Of a stretch of 64,000 nt of DNA, positions 37,901 to 52,200 are shown piece by piece. Within the stretch, counting starts at the first letter, position 1. Every line of letters starts with the position of its first letter. A program made the position numbers and the translations under genes. The stretch comes from Eopsaltria australis (lineage: Eukaryota; Chordata; Aves; Passeriformes; Petroicidae): positions 5,777,501-5,841,500 of the forward strand of contig JAVTVJ010000032.1 of NCBI GenBank assembly GCA_034509425.1, given 5' to 3'. The notes beneath the pieces were generated by a model. That model saw only the letters and a list, made by a program, of their open reading frames with translations, had not been told where the DNA came from and did not search any database.

Positions 37901-40900
37901 TTCTGTATCCATAATCTAGTTCAAGGGTGCTCCCTATAAGGACTCAAGTTCTTGTTCAGGCGTCTTTCAGATGTCTGAAATGCCACTACTTCCATTAAAA
38001 GGAAAAGAAAAATCTACTTCATAGTTTGTGGTTTTACTGCTGGGGATCTTTCCTGCTGGTAAACTGGTCTGTTTAAAACTGCACTAGTTCTTCCTAAATC
38101 TTTAAACATCCCACTCAGCTTGCGGACCACATCGCTTACATGCTCCCACACTTCATTATTCTGCAGATAGTTTGCTCTCTTGCTGCTCAGCTGTGTCAGT
38201 CTCTTCTGATCCCTGGGATGCTTTTTCTCTGCCTTGGGTTGTCCATTTCTAGAGCAGGGAATTGTTACCTGTGGGACAGAGCACTTCAGGAGGACTCATA
38301 GTGTAGGAGTTTGTCGTCCTGGCTGCTGTCTTTCCAAAAAGATAATGAGTAACCTACTTACTGGACCACTGACATTATATCTGTCAGTCTCTCTTCTGAA
38401 TTTTAACAATTTTTATCTAGCTGCTATCTTCCATGATACAGGAAATAATAAATGCATTTGTTTTCTTGAAGTGTAATTACTCGTCATTTTTATGCCGAGC
38501 TGAAGCAGTTTGTGATTAATAACCTCCAGGTTCCCTTTTGTTACCATATGCTTAGTCATTTTATCTGTGTTAGAAGGCATGATGACCTATTTTGGTTAGT
38601 ATGTCTGGCTTTTGAGCTGCAGGATGATAGCAGAAGTGTATCTTGGAATTTTTTGGGTATGCTAGAGACAAATTAGGGGAGTAAAATACCAAAAATGCTA
38701 GTTGAGCATGGATTCTGTTCTGTAAGATGTTAGAGGCCTCTTAGACTATGAAAGCTTTAAAGTGTCACCCTTGTTTTTAAAAACTGTCTTTAGTGAGGAG
38801 TTCATTTATGTACTTCAGATCATTCTAAGACCCTCGAAGCAAGCCTGACTTTACTACAGGAATTCAGTGAGGTGTCACCGTGCCTTATAGCCATTAACAG
38901 AGGTTCTCTGCTTCCTGGCAGTACTGAGTTACTGAGACAGCCACTAATTTTTTTTTTTTCATTAGATGACTGCAACGTTGAAGGCTTCTTACTGAATGAA
39001 TCCATTAAGATAGCTGCCTAAAGGGTATCTTATTTTTGCAGAACATGCAAAAGCTCAGAGTCACTTTGCAAGCTGAGGGCTGTGGTAACATACTGTTTAT
39101 TTCCCTTAAAGCAATATTGCATTTGGCTGCTCTGCTGGTTCTTCGTGCTTAGAATTTACTAATTGGGGGAAAAAGACTTTAAAAGGATTGAATACTCCTG
39201 CACAGGCTTTTTTTCCCCATTACATTGTCTTCCATTTAAAAATAAAAAAAATCCTATTTTTTTCTTAACTTACAAGACCTAATGGCTTCATAGGTGGCTG
39301 TTTTTTATTCATTTCCCCATCTTATGCACTTCAGAGAGATGAGAACAGAGCCATAAGCCTCCTAACTTGTACACAGTGTTCTCTAACTGACTACTAACTA
39401 GTCCTAGTAATTGCAAGACTCACTTCATTGTAAGAAGGATGAAAATGTCAAGCACGTGACTGTGTGCCTGCTTTGTTTAGTAGTAACCGTTGTGCTTTTT
39501 CTGGAAGTTTCATTGAAAATTGACTTGGTGAGCAAAGAAATGTAATTCATTTAGAGGCTGAACTTTGTGAGGCAGTGAAACAGGAAAAACTTTATGGGCT
39601 TGGTAGATTGGGATGAAAGCCAGGATCCATCAGAGCAAGCCCAGGAGATAGTGTGGGTGATGAAACTGCAGGGTTTGGCCTTGAACACAGCTGATAACTG
39701 GAAGGGCAGGAGCAATGTATTTGCTGTCCATGGGATGCTCGTGCTGACCTTGCTACATTCCATATGCTGAGAATAGTGTGGTTTTCCTGAGCGTGCCAGA
39801 GGTGATCCAGGAAATCTTTCTGTGGGAAGGAGAGAATCAGGGCTTGTGAGACACCAGCACATAGTATTCGTGTGGCATTTTTCTTTACGTTTTTATTTCT
39901 TGCCTATATCCATCATCCCTTACTGCAAAGATGAAGTGTGTTGGTAGTTTTTCAGTACTGTTGTACGGTTATTGAGTGAAAGGAGTTCTAGTTCTGTAAG
40001 GTCTTAGCAGCAAGTAGAGCTTATCAAAATCACTGCAAGGCTAGAAAACAGTCTGGTTTGTATTGAGTGTCTATTTTAATATAGTGAGGTCTTCAGGTCC
40101 TTTGTGCTGTGGACCTTTTATTCTACATATGAGCTGCTGTGTGCAGCTTGGCTGCTTGCACACCTTCAGGGATTGCTCACACCTCCCCTGAAGAGCCTCC
40201 ACTGGTCACTTCAGACTTGCAGTTGGTACCACAATCACTGTGTCCTCTTCGGCACCATTCCATAAGTACTTGAAAAGTTGACGTAAGTTGCCTCTGCACA
40301 GCCTTCCTTTGCTTTCCCATAAACATCATTTTTTCCAGGCAGAAATATTCCAGGTGGCATTTCTTGGAGGGGTGTGAAGAAGAACTTCCATGCCTCTCAT
40401 TAGGTAAGTGGGCTCTCTTCCAACACCTGCTACTTCCCTGCTTTATTCCTGGATAATCATCTTCGTGTTCCAGCGTTCTTACAGGCTATTTTTGCAGAGT
40501 TGGGAAAAAATTAGGATTGTGTGCATCAAAACTTGAAGCACACAAAGAATTTCAGGTATCTTAACTGAAGACATCACGTAAATTAGGTATCTCACAATCC
40601 AAGTGTATTTTAGGTAATTAAGGGAACGTCTTGATATTTCAGTAAATTTGAATATTCATGAATTGAAAAATTAATTATGATCCTGAAATCTTAATCTCTC
40701 TATATATAATCAGTCATTTTGTTTTAAATAGCAATATTGTTTGTGGTAAAGTTTTACGGGTTTTTTTTTCCCCTAATGCATTTTTAGAGTTGACTTTTAA
40801 GGCATCTTAGTGATTTTAGCTCCGTCCAAGTAGTGAAATTGACATTTTGACATAAAGAAGCAAGTTTTCTGCTAATTTCTAAGACAAAAGGTTTAAGAGC

Positions 40901-43500
40901 AGTAAATGTAAGCAAAATGATATAACACTGAAAAAGTGTGTAAATGTTGTTTAACCTACTGGTTGTGGAGAAAAGATATTGAGGTAAAGGCAACCACATT
41001 GTTAAATTGCAAATGAATCTTTGAGATTTCTCAACTGATGGAAATGCACTTTTACAGGAAAATGGCAACAGCGGTTTTAATGTAAGGTTTTATTCCTACA
41101 TAATGTGTTTAGTTTTCAGTAATGACTTAAGTCTTCTGTTTATCGTTCTTTCATTTGAACCAAAAAATTAATCTAAAAATACTTAAAAGTATAATCTTGT
41201 GCTGTCTTTTTTTAGATTTTTTTTTTACTTGACCAAGTTTCATGTCCTGCTAGTACAGTATGCATTAATGAAGGGAGGGGAGTGGAAAGGAACACTGCCA
41301 AGGCACAGACTATAACACTGAGGTTGTCTTTCTTAAATGATATGAAGGACACTTGCGTAAAAAGTTTGGCTTTGGGGGATTTTTTTGGTTTGTTTTAGTG
41401 GAGGGTTTTTATTTGTTTGGGTTTGGGCTTTTTTTTTTGTTATTCCATGTATTTTGCTGCAGAAAAATAAGCAGTTCTTTCCAAGCAAGGCTCATGATGC
41501 TGCTGCTACTAGTCCTGGTCTAGAAAGTTCAACATCTTATGAGATGCATGATACACTTTCTTCAATGTGCTTGTCTCTGAGAGATTTTCACCTCATTTTC
41601 CACTGCAGGCTGCTTTGTGCATGGGTGGTTGTGTATTCAGAAGAGACTTGTCCCCTATACATGGGAACTTGAATTTCCTGCCATTTCACATGTTGGGGGG
41701 AGAATGTAATAAACTACAAGCAGATTCTCCTCCCAGCCACAATTCCTGGAAACTGTGTGCTGTTGTGGGCATGTTTATTTTCTACTTTTCTTCCTTGCTG
41801 TCATAATCTCAGCCTTTTGAGGAAGGGAGCAGACAGTTTATTTAAAAACCTGTTAAAGCAAAATGTCATTTACATAAGCAACAGTAGATGCCTTCATGCT
41901 TCTGAACTCTTTTTCCCTTTGCAGAGACTAGGCAGAGTATTTTATGAATCTAATCAAAGGATATCCTTTAATGTTAGAGATACTTCTTCAGAAAGGCAAG
42001 ACTGAAAATTCAAGCATTCTCATATATGCTTAAAGAAGGGCTGTACTTGAGCTTTTCTTTTCAGAGTGATTGGAGCTCAGTCCAGTGCTCAGATGTCACT
42101 TTTGTTTGTAGTCAAAGGCTGTTTTGCCTTCAGATCTTAGTGAAGTTGGAGGATAAAGAAATGTTCTTGGTGATGTGATAGGCCTCTGCAGTGTTTTTTC
42201 ATGCTCTTCTTCTTCCTTCACCCAGCTGCTTCCCCTGTGGTTACATCCAGGCCTTATCTTTATCTTATTGAGACCTTTTTAGTTTTTGTTTGGAAATTAC
42301 TTGATACTTGCTTCCATTTCTTTGTAGGGCTTGTATGAAAAATAAAAGGATCATATGCTGCTGAAATTGGAAATATGAAAGAAATTTCAGGTGGTGAAAA
42401 AAACCAAGATGGATGAATCTATCTCAACAATAGCTTCAAAGGATTTGTAATACAGAGGAAATTGTTAAGGCTGGTTTCTAACTATATGTGTTGTACAGAA
42501 GGAGAAGAGTTAATGCTGAAAGCATAAGAACATGGAACAAGATAATAGTGGCCTGGGAGGGAAAAGCTGACATCTTCCTTTAGTAACATAGTTTTCAAAT
42601 ATCTTTCATTTGGACTAAACTGTTGACCATACTGATGAGGTCTGGTTTTCCTGAAGGTGTTATGCTTGCCATAAAAGTCCCAGGTTGTGGTGCATGACTG
42701 AATCGACATGATTCTGGGTGTGTATAGGAAAGTACAGGTCACAAATTTTAATGGCCTATTTCTGTCCTGTTCGACTGGTTGCCTGAAAGTGGCTCCAGAA
42801 TAAAATTTACCTGCTACTAAATGATCTGGAGTCATATATTCTGATCTGTATCTAGCCCTGGTAACTTAGAGAGTAGCGCCAGTGAAACATTCATTCATGG
42901 ACACACCTTATTTTGTTTATTTGAAAACAAAGCAATGCTGTTTTTATTCAAGAAATAGTCTTAGAATTACTGGTAGTTCAGAGTTATGCAGAGAGAAATA
43001 AGGTATCAAGAGCCAGACTATAGCTGTAGCCCAAACACTTTTATGGTTTTGCATAATCTCTAGATAAGGCAGAGTGTTGTGGGAACAGTGTCACCAAAAG
43101 AGGTGGGGAAGCAGTTGTGTGATGTTGATATTCTGGATGGAGCTGCACTTTGGTAAGTGGCACTGTTTTGAAATCACAGTGGAGAAGTAGGGGTGAGTCA
43201 CTGAATCAGTCATTTTAGTGCCAGTATTGAAATTTTTGGGATAATCACTCAGTGAAGACAAGTAAGCCCAAGAACATGATAAAATAAGAGATTTACTGTC
43301 ATCTGACAAGTGGTGCTGATACCTCAGTGAAGAGTTGACCTCTTTGCACAGCAGCATAAGGCTTGTTGGTGGCTGAGCTTTGTTGTTTAACAAGCAGCTC
43401 AGATGTATCCCATATCATGGCTGAGTTATCGTTGGTGTTATCTTTGGTGCAGGAGGGAAAATGTGGGCAGCTGTTCCATTGCAAGCCTCCCATGGGAGCC
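25966..43500 (+). other. FARP1: Presumed FARP1 intron 1, first part, no gene seen
   Basis: G+C falls from the island edge to ordinary intron level by about 26,300. I searched for CR1 tails, LINE motifs, exons with splice borders and known FARP1 coding sequence and found none. Simple sequence includes T16 at 31,491-31,506 and a TA/CA-rich patch near 35,715-35,762. Two TTAGGG units at 28,605-28,617 are too few to mean anything. Very old or degraded repeats may well be present unrecognised. Confidence 0.65.
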
Positions 43501-43709
43501 AGGAGGAACCAGCTGTGTTCTTATGTGGTTCACATAACCGGGCTGTACAGTTGAGAACCTGGACAGTGGATGAAGGGGATCTCCAGTCCCTCTGGCTTCA
43601 AGTGGTTTGTGCAGAACAGGAAAGCCACCACACACTGTAGGACTTATGGGGCAGCTGAAATGGCAACCCAATACACTGTTGGAACAGATTGGTTTATTGG
43701 TTGGGGTTC

Positions 43710-43711
<2 letters not shown>

Positions 43712-43743
<32 letters not shown>
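43712..43743 (+). repeat. T32 homopolymer
   Basis: Thirty-two uninterrupted T residues. It is flanked by sequence with no clear mRNA origin and no target-site duplication that I could find, so I do not call a retrocopy. Confidence 0.95.
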
Positions 43744-43750
<7 letters not shown>

Positions 43751-45449
43751 GTGTGCCTGCATGCAGAACATAAAAGTACAGGAGGCAGTGTGTGAATTTG
43801 AGCAGGAATGCACAAAGCAAGAGAGAGCTTGTTGATTACCCTGCTATCTGGAAAGAGATTTCAAGTTGGGAATTTCTGCATGACTGATTCCTCCTTCCCA
43901 GGGGAAGGATTTTCTCTGGGTTTCAGCTCAGTCAGTTTCTCCCAAGAGAAATAACATACATACGGTCTAAATATTTTCTAGTTACTCGAGCTAAAAATGG
44001 GTGGTGATACTGAAAAATGCAAATTCGCTTCTCACTGGAAGCTCACTTTCTGCAAGGGAGCCAAAGTTTATATACTTTTTAAAGGCACTTTAAGCATGTT
44101 TTTATCAACAGGTGAGAAATGCAACAGAGTAGCTGCCCTGCATGAGCTATAAATGTATTTATAATGTGGTGGTAAGGCCGTGCAAGTGGGCAAATACCTC
44201 GTCTTATGAGTGGGTGCATAAATCTATTAGTGGCTCATAAATCTCATCAAGAGGTCATTTTCTTGACATCTCCCAGATTCATAGTTTGCCTGACAGCCAT
44301 TTTAGGGAGGAGAGCTACAGGCATGGCAGGGGGCATGAAGGTAAAACGAATGCTTTAATGCTGTTTTGTAGTGCCTTCAGTTTCTGAATATCTGCAGAAG
44401 TAGGGTGGCCTCTTTCTTCTTCCTCCTTTATCTTCCTCATCCCCTACTGCTGGTGACTTTTGGGAACTGCAACTTCTCAGATGACTTTCAAATTCACCAG
44501 CACAGCACTGTAATTGAGCTCAGCCATCTGAAATGGGGGACAGAAGCTCCTCTTGTATAACTCAGCTCTAATGAGGTTTTTAGTACCAGGCCACAAAACA
44601 GAAGTAGGTAAATCCGATTGTTCGATGTAGGCAAAATCACAGACTTTCTACACCTAACTCAGTCCAGAAACATGTAGCATAGCTGTGTTCCTGTAAGAGG
44701 AACATGTTAAAACAAGTGCAGCCATCCAATAGGAAGCAAATCTTTGTCTGACTTGTGGCTTCAGCAGGTGCTGCTTATGCGTGTTCCTTCTCTAAAGGGG
44801 GGTTTTCCAGCAATGCAATGATTTAGCCCTGATATTTCCAGGCAGAGGTCTGGCTTAGCCCAGCATTCCACCTCTAGTGATAGTCAGTAGTAATACTTAC
44901 AGGGAAAAGTGTTAGTAAAACAGTGACCCCTCCCAGCTTTTGGCAGGCTGTAGTTCAAGGACTTTGAGCGAGAAAGTCATGTCTGCTCCTTTGTTTAACA
45001 GTCCTTGAGAGAGTTTCTTTTGTGAATACATCTGACTATGTATTAATCTACTTTAAATTTTTGCCTTCATAACATCCTATGACAATGCCATTAATTGTGA
45101 TATGGAAAAAGTACCTCCTTTTCCTCTTGTTTTTAAACAAGCTGCCTGACAAACTTCATGTTATACTGCCTAACTAATTTATTCTGAGACATGATTTCCT
45201 ATTTGCTTTCTCCGTAATACCATTCACGGTTTTATGTCTGTCATTTTGTCCATCTTTCCTCCTAACCTAAATGCATTTGTTTGGTTAGTTCTCCTTAGGT
45301 TAAAGTTGCTTCAGAGCTCCCATTGTTGTCACTCTTTGAATATTTTCTTGCTCAGCAGAATGGTTCTCTGAAAATTGCTTGGTGCAGCAGCCATAGATGC
45401 AGAGCTGCTGTGGTGTTCCCTGTCAGGTATCCCTGAGCTGCTCACTCCT
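43744..45449 (+). other. FARP1: Presumed FARP1 intron 1, no recognised element
   Basis: Ordinary intron sequence with no exon, CR1 tail or gene recognised. The part after about 45,100 may already belong to the degraded 3' end of the inverted LINE that follows. Confidence 0.6.
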
Positions 45450-46200
45450 GGTGCCCCTTTTGCTCTCCCAACCAGCTCTGCACTTTGTCATCTGTGAGTG
45501 TGTAGTTCCTGACTTTAACTAAATTATGGCGACTCCAAGGTTTCCATTCACTATTTTGGCTCTGACTTCGTGGTGCATTTGAATAAATACTTGACAAATC
45601 TATCTACAGCTCAGCACAGTTAGTTGGCTTTTATAATCTTGCTGCTTGCTCCATTTTTCACATAAATAATGAGTATATTGACTAGAACAAATGCAAAACC
45701 AGAGCTCTTGTGAAAACTACTGTATATTCCTCTGCTGTTTCTTTTAATCTAACCAATTGTTGACAGGAGGACCTTCCATTTTATCCCATGACAGTTCAAT
45801 TTCTTTAAAAACCTGTGGTGAGAGACATTGTCAAAGGTTTGTTAGAGATCCAAGCATGTTATACATACAATACATACTACACTTACCTATGTATGTCGTG
45901 GGAAGTTTGTAAAAGAAGTCATGCCATGGTGACATTCCTCTTGTCATGTTTATTTGCATACCTGCTAATCTGTTCTACAATTTATATCAACTTACTCAGT
46001 GTAGAAGTGAGCCTGTAGCTACCAGCCTGTTGTTCCCTGAAGTCCTTTTATTGAAGTTGGCAGCACATCCTCAGCTTTTTATATCTTGTTTTTTAAGTTT
46101 TTCTTAGAGGGCATCTGGGCAGCATGGTTAATAGTTCTGGGGTGGTATGTTGAAGGGCCTTTAAAATTTCTGGGTAAGCAGCATCTCAATCTGGTAACCT
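45450..46200 (-). repeat. Ancient CR1/L3-like LINE fragment, inverted
   Basis: Read on the minus strand, about 45,845-45,755 translates without a stop to QTFDNVSHHRFLKKLNC and on through HGIKWKVLLSTIG. This fits the CR1-clade reverse-transcriptase block KAFDxVxHxxLLxKLxxxGI, including the FD that precedes the V. Further upstream on that strand (about 46,185-46,100), YPEILKAL matches the linker before the palm domain (HPxILKEL). The stretch between them is full of stops and the flanks are decayed further. The pattern matches old LINE copies shared by reptiles and mammals, so the insertion is much older than the avian CR1 tails elsewhere. The exact family and ends are uncertain. Confidence 0.75.
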
Positions 46201-49200
46201 GCTGTTGGTCCTAAAGTCTGATCTAATGATGCTGTGGTTTTGGCAGTCTTGTGCCCGTGCCATCTTCTTGCTCCCAAACACACCTTGCATTTTGCTGAAT
46301 TTTGGGAGAGTGGTGGCTGGTTTGTCTCCATTGTCCCTTGGGCCCTGCTCAGGAGGCGAGCAGACTTTCCTTCTGTGCCCTGAATGCTTCCCATGTGAGA
46401 AACAGGAGCTGGAAAGGAGGAGGTTGCTGGAAGGCAGCAATATACAGCCATGGGGGAGCACCTCTTTCTGCCTCCGTCCTAGATTGTATTGGCATAAGCA
46501 GGTCCAGAAGCCATGGCAATAATAATATATAGATAGATATAAATTGGTATTTATTGCAGGAATTATTTGCATTGACAGTGTAATTGGGTGTAATTGTTTA
46601 CAGTTCTTATCATTCAGAACAAATCTCTGTTTCAATTTAAAAACTTACACAAGTGGATTTTTCCAAATTTTTGCATTGATAATGGATTTATTTAGTATAT
46701 TAATGTAAACTGTTCTGTTTTGGATTGTATTCATAACAGAATTTAAATACAACTCTTCAAATGTTTAAGACAACTAGAATTTAGGATCAGAATTAAGGGG
46801 AAGGTGATTATTGTTCAGAGGGATTAATGTGTGTTTTGATTTTGAAGCAGTTCACAATTCAGTGTTTCATATTCATTCCTGCCATTTGATCTTCAGTATT
46901 TGTAACAAAGATCCTCAGTCATGTGCAAGCTTTATTTTGATGAGGATCAGACTTTCCCTGCCATGCCTCTAATGACTTTCTGGCTGTTCTACTGCTTTTT
47001 ACTCCCTGTAAAGAAAGAGGTAATTCATTGTTCTAGTCTTAGAATACTTAGAATACTCTTCTCTTTCTCCTTTCCCCATTTCATTTCCCTCTTTCTTCTG
47101 TCTTTATGTATGTGGTTATTTTTTGTTGTTCTTCAGTTTGTGTGTGTGTGTCCCCATGGTTTTCCTTAATTGCTTTTTGCTCTGACTGCAGGATCCTGTC
47201 TTCTGTGTGTGTGAGGTTTGTGCAACTGCTTTTATCTAGATTCTGCCTTTTTCAGTGGCTCCTGAATCAACTTCCCTCCCTTGAATCAATTGAGGTAATG
47301 TGGCGTGGTGTTGCTTAGCAATGCTGGAAACTGATACCACCTGGGTGATGTGTGTGCTGTAACAACACTGAGCAGAAGAGACTACCTGTCCTCTGTGGTC
47401 TGTGCAGAGAAGAAATCTTGCATTTTCTAATGTTTTCAGCATTCTTACCTTTGTGTGTTTGGGTGGGAGTTTTTCCTTTATTGTTGCTGAGTAACAGTAT
47501 TAAAGACTCAGGGAGATGTTCCCCCTTCTTCCTGATGTATGCAGAAAACTTGATAGCATGTAGAATCAAAATCTAATTGGGGTGGCAGTCTTTAAAGGAC
47601 TGGGTATCTAATTAACTGTCTTGAGATAGGTATGTTTTCTGTCTTCCTCCCCCACATACCAAGCAAAGCTGTTGTGAAGGCAGAGCTGAGCTTTGTAGGA
47701 TGTTTCAGTCCTCCAAAGCGGCATAGATTGGCAGCCAATCTGGTGTGCATGGCAGCAGATTAAAAACCAGGATGAATTTAATACCACCAACCACATAAGA
47801 ATACAGAATGAGCTATCTTGGCAGCAGATGTGAAGTTGTTAATGGAAGTTATTATCTCTAAAATATTTCTTCAAAATTGTTGAAATATCTAAATTTTCAG
47901 CTGTGGGTAGATTTTTTTACTCTCCTTTAAATGCCAAAAGAGTGAAGTATTGTTTCTTCCAGCTTTCTTGTTTTGTTGTTTTTTTACAAAGCCAAGGGAG
48001 TATACATTTAAAAAAATTTAAACTATCTGCTTGTTTTCTTTTTGTTTGTTATTTTTAATAAGAAGCACTAGAAAATGACATATATTGGAATCAAATATCT
48101 TTGAGGCACCTTTTAACCAGGTGATTGCTCTCATTTTCACACAACACTGAACAGCATGGGAGATAAGCCCACATTTAATTAGTAAGGTAGGAAACTGTGA
48201 AGGTGTTACTTTCCTCTTTTAAACCAATCAGAATACAAACCAGAGTTTTTACATGCAATCCTGGGTGAAAGACAGAGGGGTTGTTCTCCATCAGCCTGAT
48301 AGGAGTGTGGACCCTGACCTCTTCCCTTTCTTTGATGGCAATTATATTGAGTATGTCAGAATAGCAGGGATAAAAACTTGATCAGACTCTATTTATTTGT
48401 TCATTTCATGCAGTAATGTTTGTGCTTCAGTAAGCACAAGCCCACCATTCTTTTTCAAAAACTCTGCCTTGGAGCTGAAGGGCTTGCAAACTCCTTACAA
48501 AGTTCTTACCAACTGTGTACAGTTGGCCCAAGAAACTGGGTAATCAATCACAGCCCTCAGGTGCTGGGTACTTGCTGTCTCTGCTGCTGCCAGATCACCT
48601 CTTCCTTTGAGCCTTGACCCCAGCACTAGACTGCTGATGGGGTGGAAGAAGGGTGATGGTGGAGTGGGAATGTGGACCTCCACAACTGGATTGTGGGGGC
48701 ACAGCCTGAATAATGAATCTGGCCCACTGAGGGGGATTATGTCAAAATACACCCAGAGGTCAAGGATGGTGGAGGTGGAGAGATGCAGTCTGGGGGCTGA
48801 TCCCGCCTCAGTGCTGTGTATTTGGGCTATAAAGGACTGCTTATGAGACATGGGATTATTCAGTGGGCTGGTCTCGCTGATTAGCTGCTCTTGGCTCTCT
48901 TAACCAGTTTTCATAACCAACAAATGGATTTCCAGTAGCCTGATAGTTTATTAATTTCTGGTTTAGACCATTTAATCCATAGTATGTACTCATTTATCCT
49001 TGTCTGTAAGGAAACAAAACATCGAGCTGGCAAGGGGATTTTATAGCAGGTTCATTGCCATGGTTTCAGAGAGCCTTACATAGCCTAAAAATAGATTCAG
49101 GAAAGAATATTCTCTTCCCTTCCCTACCTCCCCCAGCTCTAACTAATTGGAATTTCCTTTTTTGTTTGTATATTTTTGTTGTTGTGGATTTACTGACTGA

Positions 49201-52200
49201 CAGGTCAGGCAGATTTGTTTGATGTTTTGTTTTAAAGAGGAAAGTTCATCGTAGTATCTAATACATTGGGGAGTGACTTCCCTGGTAGTGTGCCAAGGCT
49301 ATTACCTCCTGCTTCAGTCTCCTACACTTCAGTAGTGCCACTGTGGTAGACTGCAGCTCATTACAAACCGGTGCAATAGTCCAAGATGTGTGAGGAACCA
49401 TCCTGGGGATACCTTGGATAATTACAACCTTGACATTGCCTTGTGCTGAGCTGGGGAAATGCACAGAGTACACGATGATGTGCCTTTAGCAGCCTGTTCT
49501 GCTGCCTGAGCAGCATCCTTTTCCAGAGTCCAGCTGGCAGCTTTACTGTGTCTCCTGCAACCCCACAGCTAGGATATTGCAGACAGGTTAAGGATCATGG
49601 ATGTAACTAGCAGGACAAGTTTTAAAATACTGCTTCGTGTACAGCAATGCCTGGGCTGCAGCTGCAAGGAGCTAGGGGAGCAAACTGGGTGATCTCTGCT
49701 TCCCCTTCTTGGTGTCCTTGCTGAGGCAGCATCAGAGCTACAGAGCCTTGGGTGTTGTGCCTAGAGCTGGGGCGTGGCTTCTCTACCTCCGGTTTGCAGG
49801 GTTGTTTGTCTTTGAATGCCACAGAAATGGAGGTGGAACACAGATTGGCAATTAATATGGTTTCCTTTGATGTGTACTGGCTAAATTATATTTAGCTTCA
49901 GGTTGGGCAGTTGAATTTCTTCCCCCGCCTTCAACAGAGGTGTTGACTGCTTATGTTAATGGGAGTCCTGGATGCTTTTAGATCTCTCTCCTCAGACAGG
50001 AAGGGCATGGGTTGGAATCACACTGATGCCTTGGATTTCCTGCATTGCTTCCTGTTGAATTGCTGGGCCAGAAGCTAGTGGGGGGGGATACTGTACTCAG
50101 TGTTCCACTCCTGAGGCTCATAGCGTGCCTATTTATGTTGGAAAGCAAGTAAATAGCCCCACAGCAACTTTACCAACTCATATGTTCTAGTGTTGGGTTT
50201 TGGAGCAAAGGGAAAGTGTTCTGAGTTTAATTGCAAAGGGGAAATACCTCATGTGATCTCTTAGGAGGTTGTTTGGTGAACAAGGTATAGGTTCTGCTGA
50301 TTCATTTCTCATCACCATTTTTCTATGACTGCCCAAGAGAAGCTGCAGTAAGTTTATTTGTTTGCATGTGTTGCTGCTGGTACCGTGCCTTTTCTTTCTT
50401 CCTGCTGCTGCTATTGTGGTCAGGGTGCCCTGACCTTCCTCAGTAGGGACTGAATGGAGAAGGGCTGATGTGATGTCAGGGTGCAAATATGTTAGTGAAT
50501 GGGCTGCAGTGTATTGCTAATTCCTTCTCTTCTTCGTTTATTTTACCGGTTCTGAATACTTTCAGACTTCCCCATTTTTCTAAATCGATCAGAGTTATGT
50601 CTTCTTTGTCCATATGCTTTGCTGGACAAAATTTGTATATTTAGGAAGAAAGTCATATCAGATAAATAGGACTGCTTAAGGTACAGCTGCTATTCAGAAG
50701 ATTAAACTTTTTAAAAATCTTTTCTGTTGCTTGTATGCTGTGCTGCTTTGCGTTTGTAGCTGCAACATGTGGCCATGCTTCCCTGCTCCTCCCTGTGATA
50801 CTCTGCAGTATTTATATGCCTGCTTTGGCAGCTGAAGAGCAGAAGAGCAGCCCCCAAGTACAGATGAGGGAAATGTGCCTTCTCAGCCTTCCGCAGAGGC
50901 AGGAACCTGCCTTGGCGTGTTCATCACCAGTACAGGACAGGTGGGTCAGGTTGGCTGTTACCTGGTTCTGAGGAACATCTCTTTCTCCTGGACTGGAGGT
51001 GAGTTTGCCATCCTTTTGGAGGAGGCACACTGGGATTTTCACAAAATACAGTAATTCCTGGTTTTAAGGGGTAGCAATGCATTTTTTTCACATTTAATGA
51101 TTTTTTTTTCATTGTCCCAATCCAAATTTAAGCTGTAGGAGTTCCTCCAAGGATGAGAGCATGGCTATCATCTGTGTTCAGTCATATGCTCCCTGGGGAG
51201 AAATGCAGGCTGCTTCATTCAGGCCAGTCCAGATTGCAGAGCCCAGCCATGTTAGTGACCCTATGAAAATATAATCCTGTCTGATGCTAGGGGGGAAAAT
51301 TTTCCATACCTGGCAGATATTTACATATCCTTCAAGTGGACTGTCTTTCTGCTGTAGTGATTGAAACCCCTGAAAATATTCTATGCATGAATTTACATAA
51401 AATAAGACAACCTGCATAATATTACATCAGTGCACTGTAGATGATCATCTCCTTCCCCTCCCATCTATTCATCACTTAAGTAATTTTATGTCCATTTTTG
51501 TTCCTTCCAACACTTCCAGCCTCTTCCTTGCTCTGCTCACTGGGCACGCCAGTATGCTCCACATGGGAAAGCTTCTGTGTGTGTGCATGCTCCTGAATTG
51601 TGCTGAGCTTTGCATGAGTGCTCACCTCCTCCGTAGAAAGACGAAGAGACTGGGGTGTGTGTCTGTGTGTGCAACTGGGGGTGCTGGATGGCTGGAATCA
51701 GAGGCAGAGGGTGTATATATTTGGAGGAGCTCTCAGATTGCTGATACATTTACAGGAGTGGAGAAGTTGGGGGTGAGGTGAAAGCGATGCCAAAAGCAAA
51801 TCCTATACTGTTAATTTTGCCTGGATAATGAGATGTAATTTGAAGGCAGATGCTTCACTTGTAAACATTGTAGGAATTGAAATATTCATATTCAGGAGTT
51901 ATGAAAATTAAGGATACTGTTTTCTGGACTCTCAAGGTAATGCCAGTCATGTGATTTGCTTTCTTTAAAGTTCACATAAGAAGCCAACCCATCTTAATAC
52001 TTGGAGTATCATTATAGATCAGATGCTGTTTAAAGAACATGATTAATGTTGCAAAGCAGAAGTTCAGAATGCAGAGATGCAATTCTCCCTTTTTGTGACT
52101 TACAATTTAAGTATAATTATTTAGTTGCATTTTCCCCACATAACAATCTTTATGTTATTTGTTGGGTGTGGTGGTAGTTCTCCTACTGCAGGGCAGTGTT

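Noticed and set aside
42482..42835. 117-codon minus-strand open frame
   Set aside because: No recognisable domain, no splice borders, no compositional support and no neighbouring regulatory signal. It is best explained as chance.
43712..43743. Poly(T) as the tail of a minus-strand processed pseudogene
   Set aside because: The sequence that would be the mRNA body (above 43,743) has no AATAAA close to the tail on the minus strand. The AATAAA that exists lies on the wrong side, and no coding similarity or target-site duplication was seen.
46186..46635. 149-codon minus-strand open frame
   Set aside because: Its end overlaps the linker part of the ancient inverted LINE and the rest shows no similarity. 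It is not an independent gene.
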